Shown in pieces: positions 54,167 through 64,000 of a stretch of DNA of 64,000 nucleotides. The number at the start of each line of letters is the position of its first letter. The stretch's first letter is position 1. The translations under genes were made by a program, and so were the position numbers. The stretch is from Nostoc sp. KVJ3 (GTDB lineage Bacteria; Cyanobacteriota; Cyanobacteriia; Cyanobacteriales; Nostocaceae). The DNA lies in NCBI RefSeq assembly GCF_026127265.1, contig NZ_WWFG01000002.1, forward strand, positions 3,188,501-3,252,500, in the 5' to 3' direction. The notes under the pieces are model-generated. The model saw only the letters and a program-made list of their open reading frames with translations. It made no database searches and was not told the origin of the DNA.

Positions 54167-54448
54167 CCACTTTCTAATTTTGACCTAGAAAGGAAGAGAA
54201 TGGCTTTGCCCTCTCCAGCACTAAAGGGAGTAAGGGTATCAAGTCCCCACTAAATTCCTGTTCAGTGGACTGTATTAAGATGGGGCATAGCCAACGCTGT
54301 ACGACCAGAATACTGATGAGTGCTGTATTGAAGTTGACAATTCTAAGATTTATGGTTGTAAAGCCTACTTATAAGTTATAAGTTATGATTTATGAGTTTT
54401 ATTGCTAACTCCTAATTCTTAATTTCTAACTTTTTACCTGTACTGATC

Positions 54449-55651
54449 GTGAATCTACGCCGCCTGATTCCAATTTTTGATAGTTCAGTCTCCAACTGGG
54501 CACTAGAAGCGCGGTTGTTGCGCTGGTTAACGTTGATTTGGCTATTTGTCGGCTTAATCATGCTATTTTCAGCATCTTATCCCGTCGCTGATGCCCGTCA
54601 GGGTGATGGATTATACTATTTTAAGCGTCAGTTGCTTTGGGTCTTAGTTTCCTTAATCGGATTCAATATTATTGTTAATTTCCCGTTGCAGAAAATTTTG
54701 GGAGTATCCCATTGGTTTTTATTGCTGTTTTTGGCATTAATTTTTGTCACACTGATTCCAGGATTAGGAAAAAAGGCTTTTGACGCAGCGCGTTGGATTG
54801 CGATCGGGCCAATTCCGATTCAACCCTCAGAATTAATTAAACCCTTTTTGGTGTTGCAAAGTGCGCGGCTTTTTGGGCATTGGGAACGTATCAGTTGGCG
54901 GGTTCGTTTGGCTTGGTTGGGTATTTTCGGTCTGGTACTTTTAGGAATTCTCGCCCAGCCTAACTTAAGTACAACAGCACTTTGCGGTATGACTATTTGG
55001 CTAATTGCTCTAGCAGCTGGCTTACCTTACAAGTATCTGGGAGGAACAGCAATTGGCGGAGTGATGTTGGCAATATTCAGTATTAGTATAAAAGAGTATC
55101 AGCGTAAGCGGGTAATGTCATTCCTGAACCCGTGGGCGGATGCAACCGGAGATGGCTACCAGTTGGTGCAAAGTCTACTAGCTGTAGGTTCTGGTAGAAC
55201 TTGGGGAGCCGGATTTGGGCATTCTCAACAAAAGCTGTTTTATTTACCAATTCAGGATACCGATTTTATTTTTGCCGTGTTCGCTGAAGAGTTTGGCTTT
55301 GTTGGCAGTATGGTGTTGTTGGCGCTTTTAGCTACATTCGCCACTCTCGGATTAATTGTGGCGCTGAAGGCAAAAAATCCAGTGCATCGATTGGTAGCGA
55401 TCGGTGTGACGATTGTGATGGTAGGACAATCATTGCTCCATATTGGTGTGGCTACAGGTTCTCTACCAACTACTGGCTTACCTTTGCCCATGTTTAGTTA
55501 TGGTGGTAATTCCATGATTGCTAGCTTAATAGCTGCTGGGCTGCTAATTCGGGTTGCACGCGAGAGTAGTGAAGCTGAGGTAGTACCATTGCGAAAACCC
55601 CTGCTTGAAAATAGAACCAAACGTCGGGGTTTTCATAAAACTAGGAATTGA
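54449..55651 (+). CDS. ftsW: Cell-division lipid II glycosyltransferase FtsW (SEDS family)
   Basis: A 400-residue membrane protein with about ten helices that polymerises septal peptidoglycan. Typical SEDS features are RWIAIGPIPIQPSELIK (near 115-131), the central loop RKRVMSFLNPWADATGDGYQ, then DTDFIFAVFAEEFGF, and VATGSLPTTGLPLPMFSYGG near the C-terminus. The start is GTG at 54449. It is followed by an LCP-family gene on the same strand, consistent with an envelope-assembly neighbourhood. FtsW versus RodA is decided by the LFSASYP and TGLPLP context and is fairly, not fully, certain. Confidence 0.88.
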   Translation: MNLRRLIPIFDSSVSNWALEARLLRWLTLIWLFVGLIMLFSASYPVADARQGDGLYYFKRQLLWVLVSLIGFNIIVNFPLQKILGVSHWFLLLFLALIFVTLIPGLGKKAFDAARWIAIGPIPIQPSELIKPFLVLQSARLFGHWERISWRVRLAWLGIFGLVLLGILAQPNLSTTALCGMTIWLIALAAGLPYKYLGGTAIGGVMLAIFSISIKEYQRKRVMSFLNPWADATGDGYQLVQSLLAVGSGRTWGAGFGHSQQKLFYLPIQDTDFIFAVFAEEFGFVGSMVLLALLATFATLGLIVALKAKNPVHRLVAIGVTIVMVGQSLLHIGVATGSLPTTGLPLPMFSYGGNSMIASLIAAGLLIRVARESSEAEVVPLRKPLLENRTKRRGFHKTRN

Positions 55652-55962
55652 GCTAGATATAAAATTTACAAAAAAGCCTTGCTGGTTTATCAAAACCTTT
55701 TGTCAACACAGACATAGATATGACAATTTTGAAACTCATTACTTTGGGTTGAGATGTGAACCAGATTTATTTGCTTCTGTAACCTCGTTTGCAGATAGTT
55801 CTAAGGCATAAATTGTTTAGCAGCATTCATAATTGGTTGCTATTACTCTGTGTCAGATTAGATTTTGGCTAAAAGATAATTTGAGAGTAAGCTATTATGG
55901 TCTAGCTTGTCTGCTTTAAATTTGGATTGACAAGCAAAAAATGTCTAGTCCAAATGTAAGCA
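55652..55962 (+). other. Spacer between ftsW and the LCP gene
   Basis: About 310 AT-rich bases with no convincing gene. A ten-codon frame, ATG at 55941 ending TAA at 55971-55973, overlaps the LCP start and may be a leader peptide or chance. Confidence 0.5.
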
Positions 55963-57372
55963 GTGAGTGGTAAAAGAATGCCAACAGGAGAAAACCATTC
56001 GGGAAAAGCCTTTAAACAAAGTAACAAAAATGCCAAAAAGCTAAAACCAAGACGTTGGCTGTGGTTTTGGGTGAGGATAGGTTGTGTAGCAATGGGAGCA
56101 GCGATCGCTGGCACGCTGTTAGCAGTTTCTTTTACGAGCAAGCCTTTGCAAAAAACTCAACTAAATCAAAAACAGCAAGCAGTCTTTGATGGAAAGCGGA
56201 TCACTGGGAACGGACTACAGTTTTCGGCATTAAGTCGGCCTGTGAACGTTTTAGTTTTGGGGATGAGTGTTCTACCACCAGACATTAAGAACCCTCCCCC
56301 TGAAACGCTACACATGAGATATCAGCCCGAACTAAATTCCTTTGATGGTCTTTCGGATGTGATGCTTCTACTGCGATTTGAGCCAGAAAAGAAAAAATTA
56401 ATTATGCTTTCCATTCCTAGAGATACCCGCATAGAGGTGCCTGGGCATGGTATGACCAAAATTAATGCGACCAATGTTTATGGTGGGCCGGCTTTGACCA
56501 GTACAGCAGTCAGTAATCTCTTAGATGGAGTGGAAATTGATCGGTATATCAGAATTAACGTTTTGGGAGTCAGCAAGTTAGTCGATGCCTTGGGTGGTGT
56601 GACAGTCTACGTACCGAAAAATATGAAATACCGAGATGATTCCCAACACCTATATATCAATTTGAAAGCGGGTAAGCAACATCTCAATGGCGATCAAGCG
56701 CTACAACTTTTGCGTTTTCGCCATGATGAGTTGGGAGATATTGGTCGCATTCAACGGCAGCAAATGGTCATTAGTGCCTTAACCGATCAAACTCTCAACC
56801 CAGCGACTCTGAGTCAACTGCCTAAAATACTTGACATAGTTAAAGAACACATAGATTCCAACTTAACAGTAGAAGAGTTAGTAGCGCTGTTGGGTTTTAT
56901 GGTGCAAACCCATCGCTCCAATATGCAGATGTTGATGGTGCCTGGTCGATTTAGCGAAAAGAAAGAATATGATGCTAGCTACTGGATAGCAGACAACCAA
57001 CATATTGGTGCGATGATGGCTAAGTACTTTGATTTGGATTCAGAACTTAAAGCAGAAGCGGTTCATCATCCCACTAACTTACGAATAGCACTTGAAGACA
57101 GTACAGGCACTAATCAAGCTAACCTACATCCACTAATCAAAATCTTAGAAAAAGCTGGCTATCACAACATCTATATTACTAAAAGCTGGGGTGAGCCGCT
57201 AGAAGTAACTCGTATTATTGCCCAACAAGGAGATAGCGACAGTGCTGAATTAATTCGCAACACTTTAAATTTAGGGGAAGTACGAGTGGAAAGCACTGGC
57301 AATCTCTACTCTGATATCAGTATTCAGGTCGGTAAAGATTCGTTGCAAGTTATCAGAAATACTCTCAAGTAG
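55963..57372 (+). CDS. LytR-CpsA-Psr (LCP) family protein
   Basis: A 469-residue envelope protein. A basic cytoplasmic tail and one membrane anchor (about 28-52, WFWVRIGCVAMGAAIAGTLL) are followed by the LCP domain (about 88-300) with DGLSDVMLLLRF, SIPRDTRIEVPGHG, KINATNVYGG and RFRHDELGDIGRIQRQQ. A LytR C-terminal domain occupies about 365-460. LCP enzymes transfer lipid-linked glycans onto peptidoglycan or proteins at the outer face of the membrane. The catalytic aspartate and arginines are present. The start is GTG at 55963, or the ATG 15 bases later (MPTGENHSG). Confidence 0.9.
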   Translation: MSGKRMPTGENHSGKAFKQSNKNAKKLKPRRWLWFWVRIGCVAMGAAIAGTLLAVSFTSKPLQKTQLNQKQQAVFDGKRITGNGLQFSALSRPVNVLVLGMSVLPPDIKNPPPETLHMRYQPELNSFDGLSDVMLLLRFEPEKKKLIMLSIPRDTRIEVPGHGMTKINATNVYGGPALTSTAVSNLLDGVEIDRYIRINVLGVSKLVDALGGVTVYVPKNMKYRDDSQHLYINLKAGKQHLNGDQALQLLRFRHDELGDIGRIQRQQMVISALTDQTLNPATLSQLPKILDIVKEHIDSNLTVEELVALLGFMVQTHRSNMQMLMVPGRFSEKKEYDASYWIADNQHIGAMMAKYFDLDSELKAEAVHHPTNLRIALEDSTGTNQANLHPLIKILEKAGYHNIYITKSWGEPLEVTRIIAQQGDSDSAELIRNTLNLGEVRVESTGNLYSDISIQVGKDSLQVIRNTLK

Positions 57373-57495
57373 GGGGGCAAATATTAACTTATCCCACGGC
57401 TACGAAAACATCACAAATCTCCAGACACACTACTGCAAATGTCTTGCAATTTTGAATTAATAATTTTTAATTTTTAATTGGAGCGATGATAGTTT

Positions 57496-59850
57496 TTATA
57501 AAATAGAAGACTTATTTTCGGTCGATTCAATAAACGCCTCAAACTGACCATCAGGTGTCCATTGAATAGCCCCATCTCGTCCTGTAAAAAATAGTTTCGT
57601 CTGGCTTTGATTCAGTTCCGATAAAACTTTTGGATCAAAGTTAGCAGAAGAAGCGATCGCGACTTGTGGTTGTAGAGCAATAACTAAATCTTTTAATGAC
57701 TGAGGGGCACACCACAGCACTTGAGGACGGGTCAAACTCCCACTTTTTACTAATTGCTGTACCTCTTTAGACTTTACATTCCCGACTAATAACCAATTTT
57801 GATCTAAAATTTGCAATTGCAAGATAGGTAATTGATCGTTGATTAATTGTGCTACTATTGAACCCGTTTTTACAGCCTGACCAACTGCCATCGGCTGGTA
57901 AAATCCCTGATATTTTTGTAATTCTTGTTGAATTGCCTGAGTTGCAATAGAACTTTCTGCATTGGGGGAATATTCATAGAAATTTTTGATTGGTAAACGT
58001 TGCAATAATTCTAACCAAGCATTACTTTCATTGCCTTGGAAATCAGTTGCGATCGCCCAATTGATTTGATTTACACCCTGCTGTTGTAAAAATGGTAAGA
58101 TTGTAAAACGTCCAGTCCCTTCATCACCACTATTAATTACAGTTACAGTACCTCTATCTTGAACAACTATAATTGGTTCCGTACCAGATTCTAATACCGT
58201 TATCCTAAACAATGTATTTGTAGAATGCCAAAGAGGGATGAAAACTAAACCAATTCCAATCACATTAGCAACCCACCACCGCTTCTGCCACCAAGGGACT
58301 AGCCAAACCAGTGTAATTAGCATATAAATTGCCAAAAGCTGCCAAGTAGATATGCTGCCTACAGCAACAGAATTTCCTGGTAAATTGCTAAAAAATTCTA
58401 CTAATTTAATTAGCCAGTCTGTCGGGTAATGCAATACTGCAGCTAAAAAGCTTCCTGCTTGAGTCCAAATTAATGCTGCTATGGCACTAATGATTCCACC
58501 TATACTAATGATCGAAATTAATGGAGTACTAATTATATTTAGCAACAAGCTATAAGATGGTACAACCCCAAAGACGAAAAGTTGTACTGGTAAAGTCCAA
58601 AGAGTCGCAGCTAGGGGAACAGCAATCAAAGAAGCGATCGCAGGTGGTAGCCATGCTAGGCGATTAACCAATGCAGGTACTGTTACGACTAATCCCAGGG
58701 TTGCTAAAAAACTCAATTGAAAGCCTAAATCCCAAATCCATAGAGGATTAAACACTAATAACAAAGTTGCCGCTAATAGTAACGATCCGAACTGTTTCAC
58801 CTTCCTTTTTAATAGCAGCCCAACTAATGCCGCAAAACCCATAATTACGGCTCTCAGAACCGCAGGTTGAAAACCTGTTAAACTCAGAAAAATAATTAGA
58901 GCCAAAAAGCCAAGAGTAAATTGCGTTGCTTTTTTTGCCCGCCTCGTTAACTGTAAGATTACACTTAAAATCAAAGAAGTTTGGAACCCAGAAGCTGCCA
59001 AAGCATGAGCTAATCCCGCTTGTACAAATAAGTCGCGGATATCGTAAGGCAAATCAACAGCTTTGCTACCTAAAACCATTGCACTGACAAGAGGCCCTTC
59101 AGGAATACCCAACCAACGAACTTGCGATCGCACAATTCGCTCCCGAATTTGCCACCATCCCCATTTAGGTTCTTGATCCAAAATATTTATTTGTCGGCCA
59201 ATCAAACCAGCAAACGTTCCTTCCTGCTTCAGAAACTTCTGAAAATCGAAACCACCAGGATTAGAAGCTGCCTTTGGTTTGTACAAAACTCCAGTTACCG
59301 CAATTTGTTGACTAGAGTATAACCCAGTAGTCTGAAGTATAGGTACTGTCACATACAACTTGCCCGTTACCCCTTTTGACACACCTGCTGAACCTTGATC
59401 GTTTTTGACTTCATCTAACTGAGTTACTTCCAGCCAAAATTGTCCTCGCTGACTCCGAGTTAAGCGGGGATTACTCGCCACTTCCCCACGAACAATCACA
59501 AGTTGTTCTTGATTGTTGCTATTTCCAGGCGGAACAAACTGACTAATATCTTTTACACCTGGTTGCGGCACTCGCCATTGAAAATATAGAGTTGCCAATA
59601 ATCCCACCAAACCAGCCGCTAGCCATATTCGAGGATGGGAATTAGTTTGCCAAGTGTTAGGAACTACCTTATTTTTGCTTCCAGCATTTTCTGGTTTCTG
59701 AGCAAGTTGCCGTGAACTAGTGCGTCTTCTAAAAACAATTGCTCCCACTATCCCCAGAACTAGAATCCACACACCACCCCAAGGAACTGCCGTAAACAGC
59801 AACCCAAAAATATAGCCAAGACAAATAACTACACCACTGGTTTGAATCAT
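57496..59850 (-). CDS. comEC: ComEC/Rec2-family DNA-uptake channel
   Basis: A 784-residue inner-membrane protein of natural transformation that admits single-stranded DNA. The order is two N-terminal helices, a periplasmic OB-like domain (about 85-230), the competence domain with about eight helices (starting at HALAASGFQTSLIL) and a C-terminal beta-lactamase-like domain (about 550-775). In that last domain the metal-binding HxHxDH motif is absent: the corresponding stretch reads ATDFQGNESNAWLELL after INSGDEG. The domain is therefore probably not a nuclease, so another enzyme would have to degrade the non-entering strand. It is transcribed alone. Confidence 0.9.
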   Translation of the reverse strand: MIQTSGVVICLGYIFGLLFTAVPWGGVWILVLGIVGAIVFRRRTSSRQLAQKPENAGSKNKVVPNTWQTNSHPRIWLAAGLVGLLATLYFQWRVPQPGVKDISQFVPPGNSNNQEQLVIVRGEVASNPRLTRSQRGQFWLEVTQLDEVKNDQGSAGVSKGVTGKLYVTVPILQTTGLYSSQQIAVTGVLYKPKAASNPGGFDFQKFLKQEGTFAGLIGRQINILDQEPKWGWWQIRERIVRSQVRWLGIPEGPLVSAMVLGSKAVDLPYDIRDLFVQAGLAHALAASGFQTSLILSVILQLTRRAKKATQFTLGFLALIIFLSLTGFQPAVLRAVIMGFAALVGLLLKRKVKQFGSLLLAATLLLVFNPLWIWDLGFQLSFLATLGLVVTVPALVNRLAWLPPAIASLIAVPLAATLWTLPVQLFVFGVVPSYSLLLNIISTPLISIISIGGIISAIAALIWTQAGSFLAAVLHYPTDWLIKLVEFFSNLPGNSVAVGSISTWQLLAIYMLITLVWLVPWWQKRWWVANVIGIGLVFIPLWHSTNTLFRITVLESGTEPIIVVQDRGTVTVINSGDEGTGRFTILPFLQQQGVNQINWAIATDFQGNESNAWLELLQRLPIKNFYEYSPNAESSIATQAIQQELQKYQGFYQPMAVGQAVKTGSIVAQLINDQLPILQLQILDQNWLLVGNVKSKEVQQLVKSGSLTRPQVLWCAPQSLKDLVIALQPQVAIASSANFDPKVLSELNQSQTKLFFTGRDGAIQWTPDGQFEAFIESTENKSSIL

Positions 59851-60026
59851 AAGATTTTTTGTAAAAGCACCTGACAGCCCGAATTTGCATGTGACTTAAA
59901 AATAGCTATGGCAGCAATAGAAAAAAGTTGGCGTTACTGAACTTGGCAATTAAATTCAAAAATCAAATATTCCAAACTCTTATTATCTGCGACTGGAGTG
60001 CCTCTGCGTGAGTTTTTCATCTATAG

Positions 60027-60115
60027 GACTCCTATTTGATTTTTGAACAAAATTTAGGTATTGTAGGGTACGTTAGAACGAAGTTCGTAACGCATCATTA
60101 TCAAGAGTTTGATGC
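60027..60115. repeat. Dispersed repeat, second copy of the 16.6-kb family
   Basis: Positions 60027-60063 match the complement of 16707-16742 with one inserted base, and 60077-60115 match the complement of 16572-16610 at 36 of 39 positions. Only 13 bases separate the two blocks here, against about 96 at 16.6 kb, so the other copy has gained an insert. The rest of the 59851-60299 spacer shows no gene. Confidence 0.85.
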
Positions 60116-60299
60116 GTTACGCTATCGCTAACACGCTCTACGGATCTTTTCAGAAATCAAACCGGATTTCTACTATGTTAATCAGCAACACCAAACAATT
60201 TTTATGCTTGTGGTGAAGTATAGTCCATCAAGTTTATACAAAACAAACAAAGCCAGCACAGGGGCACACATCGAGAATTGACCAACAATATCCTTATAG

Positions 60300-61214
60300 T
60301 CACCCAGATATAACTGGTTTTAAATCTTTGAGCAACGGAAAACCTAATTTCTCCCTTTGCTCAACATATAAATGAGCAACTTTCCTAGCCAAATGCCGAA
60401 TCCTGGCAATATACCGAGTTCTCTCCGTCACCGAAATCACGCCTCTAGCATCCAGCAGATTGAACGTGTGCGAACACTTCATTACATAATCTAAACTGGG
60501 TAACACCAAACCCTTCTCCGTTAACTGAGTAGCTTCCTGCTCATATAAATTAAATAGTGTCAGCAGCAACTCAGGGTTTGACGCTTCAAAGTTGTATGTA
60601 CACTGCTCAATCTCTCCCTGGAGGTAAACATCACCATAAGTAATGTTGTCCGTCCAATGAATCTTAGTAATTGCCTCTACTTGCTGGAGATACATTGTCA
60701 GCCGCTCTAAACCATAAGTAATCTCAATAGACACCGGACGGCAATCAATTCCTCCACACTGTTGGAAGTAGGTAAATTGAGTAATTTCCATCCCATCTAA
60801 CCATACTTCCCACCCAGTGCCCCAAGCTCCCACTGTTGCATCTTCCCAGTTATCTTCTACAAACCGAATATCATGGTCTTCAGGACGAACACCTAAAGCC
60901 CTTAAGGAATCAAGATAAATCTCCTGGATATTATCTGGTGACGGCTTAATCAAAACTTGGTACTGATAATAGTGTTGGAAGCGGTTAGGATTTTCGCCAT
61001 ACCGTCCATCCGTCGGGCGGCGACAGGGTTCAACATAAGCAACAGCCCAAGGTTCCGGCCCTAATGCTCTTAAAAATGTCAGGGGATTCTTAGTACCTGC
61101 TCCCTTCTCAATATCGTAAGGCTGGGCAATAAGACAACCGCGATCGCCCCAGAATTGATGCAACAAAGCTATAACCGACTGAAAATTCACGCTTCCCCTA
61201 TCCTTACTTGGCAC
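60300..61214 (-). CDS. glyQ: Glycine-tRNA ligase alpha subunit
   Basis: A 304-residue catalytic subunit of the tetrameric alpha2-beta2 glycyl-tRNA synthetase. Evidence is FQSVIALLHQFWGDRGC at the N-terminus, the class II motif stretch VAYVEPCRRPTDGRYGENPNR (about 59-79), WEDATVGAWGTGWEVWLDGME and ITYGLERLTMYLQ (motif 3 region). Length is normal. The beta subunit glyS is not in the window. It is divergent from the rRNA operon. Confidence 0.96.
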   Translation of the reverse strand: MPSKDRGSVNFQSVIALLHQFWGDRGCLIAQPYDIEKGAGTKNPLTFLRALGPEPWAVAYVEPCRRPTDGRYGENPNRFQHYYQYQVLIKPSPDNIQEIYLDSLRALGVRPEDHDIRFVEDNWEDATVGAWGTGWEVWLDGMEITQFTYFQQCGGIDCRPVSIEITYGLERLTMYLQQVEAITKIHWTDNITYGDVYLQGEIEQCTYNFEASNPELLLTLFNLYEQEATQLTEKGLVLPSLDYVMKCSHTFNLLDARGVISVTERTRYIARIRHLARKVAHLYVEQREKLGFPLLKDLKPVISG

Positions 61215-61302
61215 AGTGCATAAACCATTGTTGCCTACAACCCGTCACTGTGGGGAGTTTCAGGGGGACAAAAAACTCGTCCAAAGAAATTTGGAAAAAT
61301 AG

Positions 61303-61331
61303 TTGACATGAGGAGTTGTGTTCGGTATATT
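61303..61331 (+). promoter_or_regulatory. Sigma-70-type promoter of the rRNA operon
   Basis: A consensus -35 box TTGACA (61303-61308), a 17-base spacer and a -10 box TATATT (61326-61331) lie about 170 bases before the 16S gene. The transcript would carry a leader of about 160 bases. Confidence 0.85.
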
Positions 61332-61500
61332 GAATAAGTGCCTGAAGCGGAGCGTTGAAAAGCGCCGCTTTGTGGGATACCGAACCTTGAAAACATTATA
61401 GTTTGAAAGCAATTATACAGCAAGTGTGTTGCGTCAAGAAAATAAAGATAACTAAGCTGAAGTTAAAAAAGAGCAGCTATTGAGCTTACAAACGCTTCAA

Positions 61501-62989
<1,489 letters not shown>

Positions 62990-63123
62990 TTAGGGAGACC
63001 TACACCCCTTACAGCTCGAAAAGCATACAGCTATATAGAACGTAAGTTGGTCTAACCTAGGTCGGTCGTAGACATTTGCATCATGTATTTTGAAAGCTTT
63101 CAAACTATGATTTGGTTCGATAT

Positions 63124-63197
<74 letters not shown>

Positions 63198-63291
63198 CCT
63201 GAATCAATTAAAAATGTAAAATTACAAACTAAAAATTTAAGATAACTTCAATAAATTTTTAATTCTCAATTTTTAATTTTTAATTAATTGA

Positions 63292-63364
63292 TGGGGTTTA
63301 GCTCAGTTGGTAGAGCGCCTGCTTTGCAAGCAGGATGTCAGCGGTTCGAGTCCGCTAACCTCCA
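63292..63364 (+). tRNA. tRNA-Ala (TGC) with an unusual first base
   Basis: A 73-base cloverleaf. The anticodon arm is CCTGC-TTTGCAA-GCAGG (anticodon TGC), and the G3-T70 pair that specifies alanine is present. Acceptor arms are TGGGGTT and AACCTCC, so the first pair would be T1 with C72, a mismatch where G1-C72 is expected. All other stems are intact. It lies between tRNA-Ile and 23S. Confidence 0.93.
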
Positions 63365-63455
63365 CCTGTGGCAAGATTGCCATTGAATTGAAAAAAATAG
63401 TGATAGTTCAGCAACATGACTTAGTGAGTCAGACTGCTGAGTTAGTTCTCAGCCA

Positions 63456-63475
63456 GAACCTTGAAAACTGCATAG
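63456..63475 (+). promoter_or_regulatory. Box A-type antitermination region in the 16S-23S spacer
   Basis: GAACCTTGAAAACTGCATAG lies about 80 bases before 23S, the usual place of the conserved box A of cyanobacterial rRNA spacers, which helps antitermination and processing. It is placed by similarity only. The spacer also has a TTTTTAA short tandem repeat at 63254-63285, between the two tRNAs. Confidence 0.6.
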
Positions 63476-63557
63476 TAACGCGAAATTAGCAGGCAGACAC
63501 AGACATTCTTAAATGATGTTGTGAATGCAAGTCATAAAAAGACCAAATGAAATGAGT

Positions 63558-64000
63558 GGTCAAGCTAATAAGGGCTAACGGTGGATACCTAGGCACACAG
63601 AGGCGATGAAGGACGTGGTTACCGACGATATGCTCCGGGGAGTTGGAAGCAAACATTGAGCCGGAGATTTCCGAATGGGGCAACCCTATATACTACCTGC
63701 TGAATATATAGGCAGGAGAGAGCCAACCCAGCGAATTGAAACATCTTAGTAGCTGGAGGAAGAGAAATCAATTAAGAGATTCCCTAAGTAGTGGTGAGCG
63801 AAAGGGGAAAAGCCTAAACCAATTGGTTTACCGATTGGGGTAGTGGGACAGCGAGATCGAATCTGGCGGTTAAACGAAGCAGCTAAATACTGCACCAAAG
63901 AAGGTGAAAGTCCTGTAGTTGAAAACTCAAGGATAGTAGCTGAATCCCGAGTAGCATGGGGCACGAGGAATCCCATGTGAATCAGCGAGGACCACCTCGT
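63558..64000 (+). rRNA. rrl: 23S ribosomal RNA, 5' part
   Basis: The gene begins at GGTCAAGCTAATAAGGGCTA and is followed by ACGGTGGATACCTAGGCAC, the conserved 23S 5' end. It runs off the window after about 443 bases, with GTAGTGGTGAGCGAAAGGGG and AGTAGCATGGGGCACGAGGA seen on the way. The start may be off by a few bases. Confidence 0.96.

Noticed and set aside
55605..55811. A 68-codon frame overlapping the end of ftsW.
   Set aside because: It overlaps conserved ftsW sequence in another frame and shows no family resemblance or ribosome-binding site.

Overview
The window is a stretch of chromosome from a filamentous cyanobacterium of the Nostoc/Anabaena type (order Nostocales). The evidence is internal. 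There are many HIP1 octamers (GCGATCGC). Phycobilisome core genes (apcE-apcA-apcB-apcC), ndhB and two very small photosystem II genes (psb30, probable psb35) are present. The intergenic DNA carries heptamer and other short tandem repeats of the Nostoc kind. An HstK-type Ser/Thr kinase-histidine kinase and split TMEM165/GDT1 manganese exporters are also found. The species was not determined.

Layout, left to right. 1-2.9 kb: phosphate ABC transporter (end of pstS, pstC, pstA, pstB). 2.9-3.3 kb: a decayed UPF0175/DUF3368 toxin-antitoxin pair abutting pstB. 3.6-9 kb: housekeeping and small genes (secreted protein, recJ, psb30, YkgJ-type protein, two half-size Mn2+ exporters, a BtuF-like binding protein). 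9.5-16.3 kb: an N-terminally eroded sensor kinase, mnmD, an HD-GYP response regulator, glmU and a secreted protein. 16.4-24.5 kb: a palindromic repeat cluster, glpK, argC, larE, a response regulator/kinase pair, a natD-like permease, psb35 and lipA. 24.8-34.4 kb: a response regulator, a 1891-residue HstK-type kinase, then a convergent cytochrome P450 and sesquiterpene synthase (a small terpene cluster). 35-41 kb: a signalling island (REC-kinase, FIST protein, kinase, MetOD1-type protein, PAS-kinase) with a perfect CRP-type palindrome. 41.1-41.5 kb: a nested set of non-coding mobile repeats. 41.6-48.8 kb: ndhB and the allophycocyanin operon. 48.8-51.9 kb: an unassigned three-enzyme locus (2OG/Fe(II)-type oxygenase, methyltransferase, heme-oxygenase-like diiron oxidase). 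52.1-54.2 kb: an H-NOX nitric oxide sensor with an HNOBA-type kinase. 54.4-61.2 kb: ftsW, an LCP-family gene, comEC and glyQ. 61.3-64 kb: an rRNA operon (promoter, 16S, tRNA-Ile, tRNA-Ala, start of 23S).

Two themes connect the genes. The first is dense two-component signalling: seven histidine kinases and three separate receiver proteins. Five of the kinases share nearly the same catalytic core but have different inputs (kinase/AAA/GAF, receiver, FIST partner, PAS plus MetOD1 partner, H-NOX partner). The second is heavy invasion by small non-autonomous repeats, including elements nested in one another and inserts inside the recJ and perhaps glpK reading frames. The most plausible undescribed system is the oxygenase/methyltransferase/diiron-oxidase locus at 48.8-51.9 kb. 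Its metal-ligand sets are complete, but no substrate can be read from sequence.
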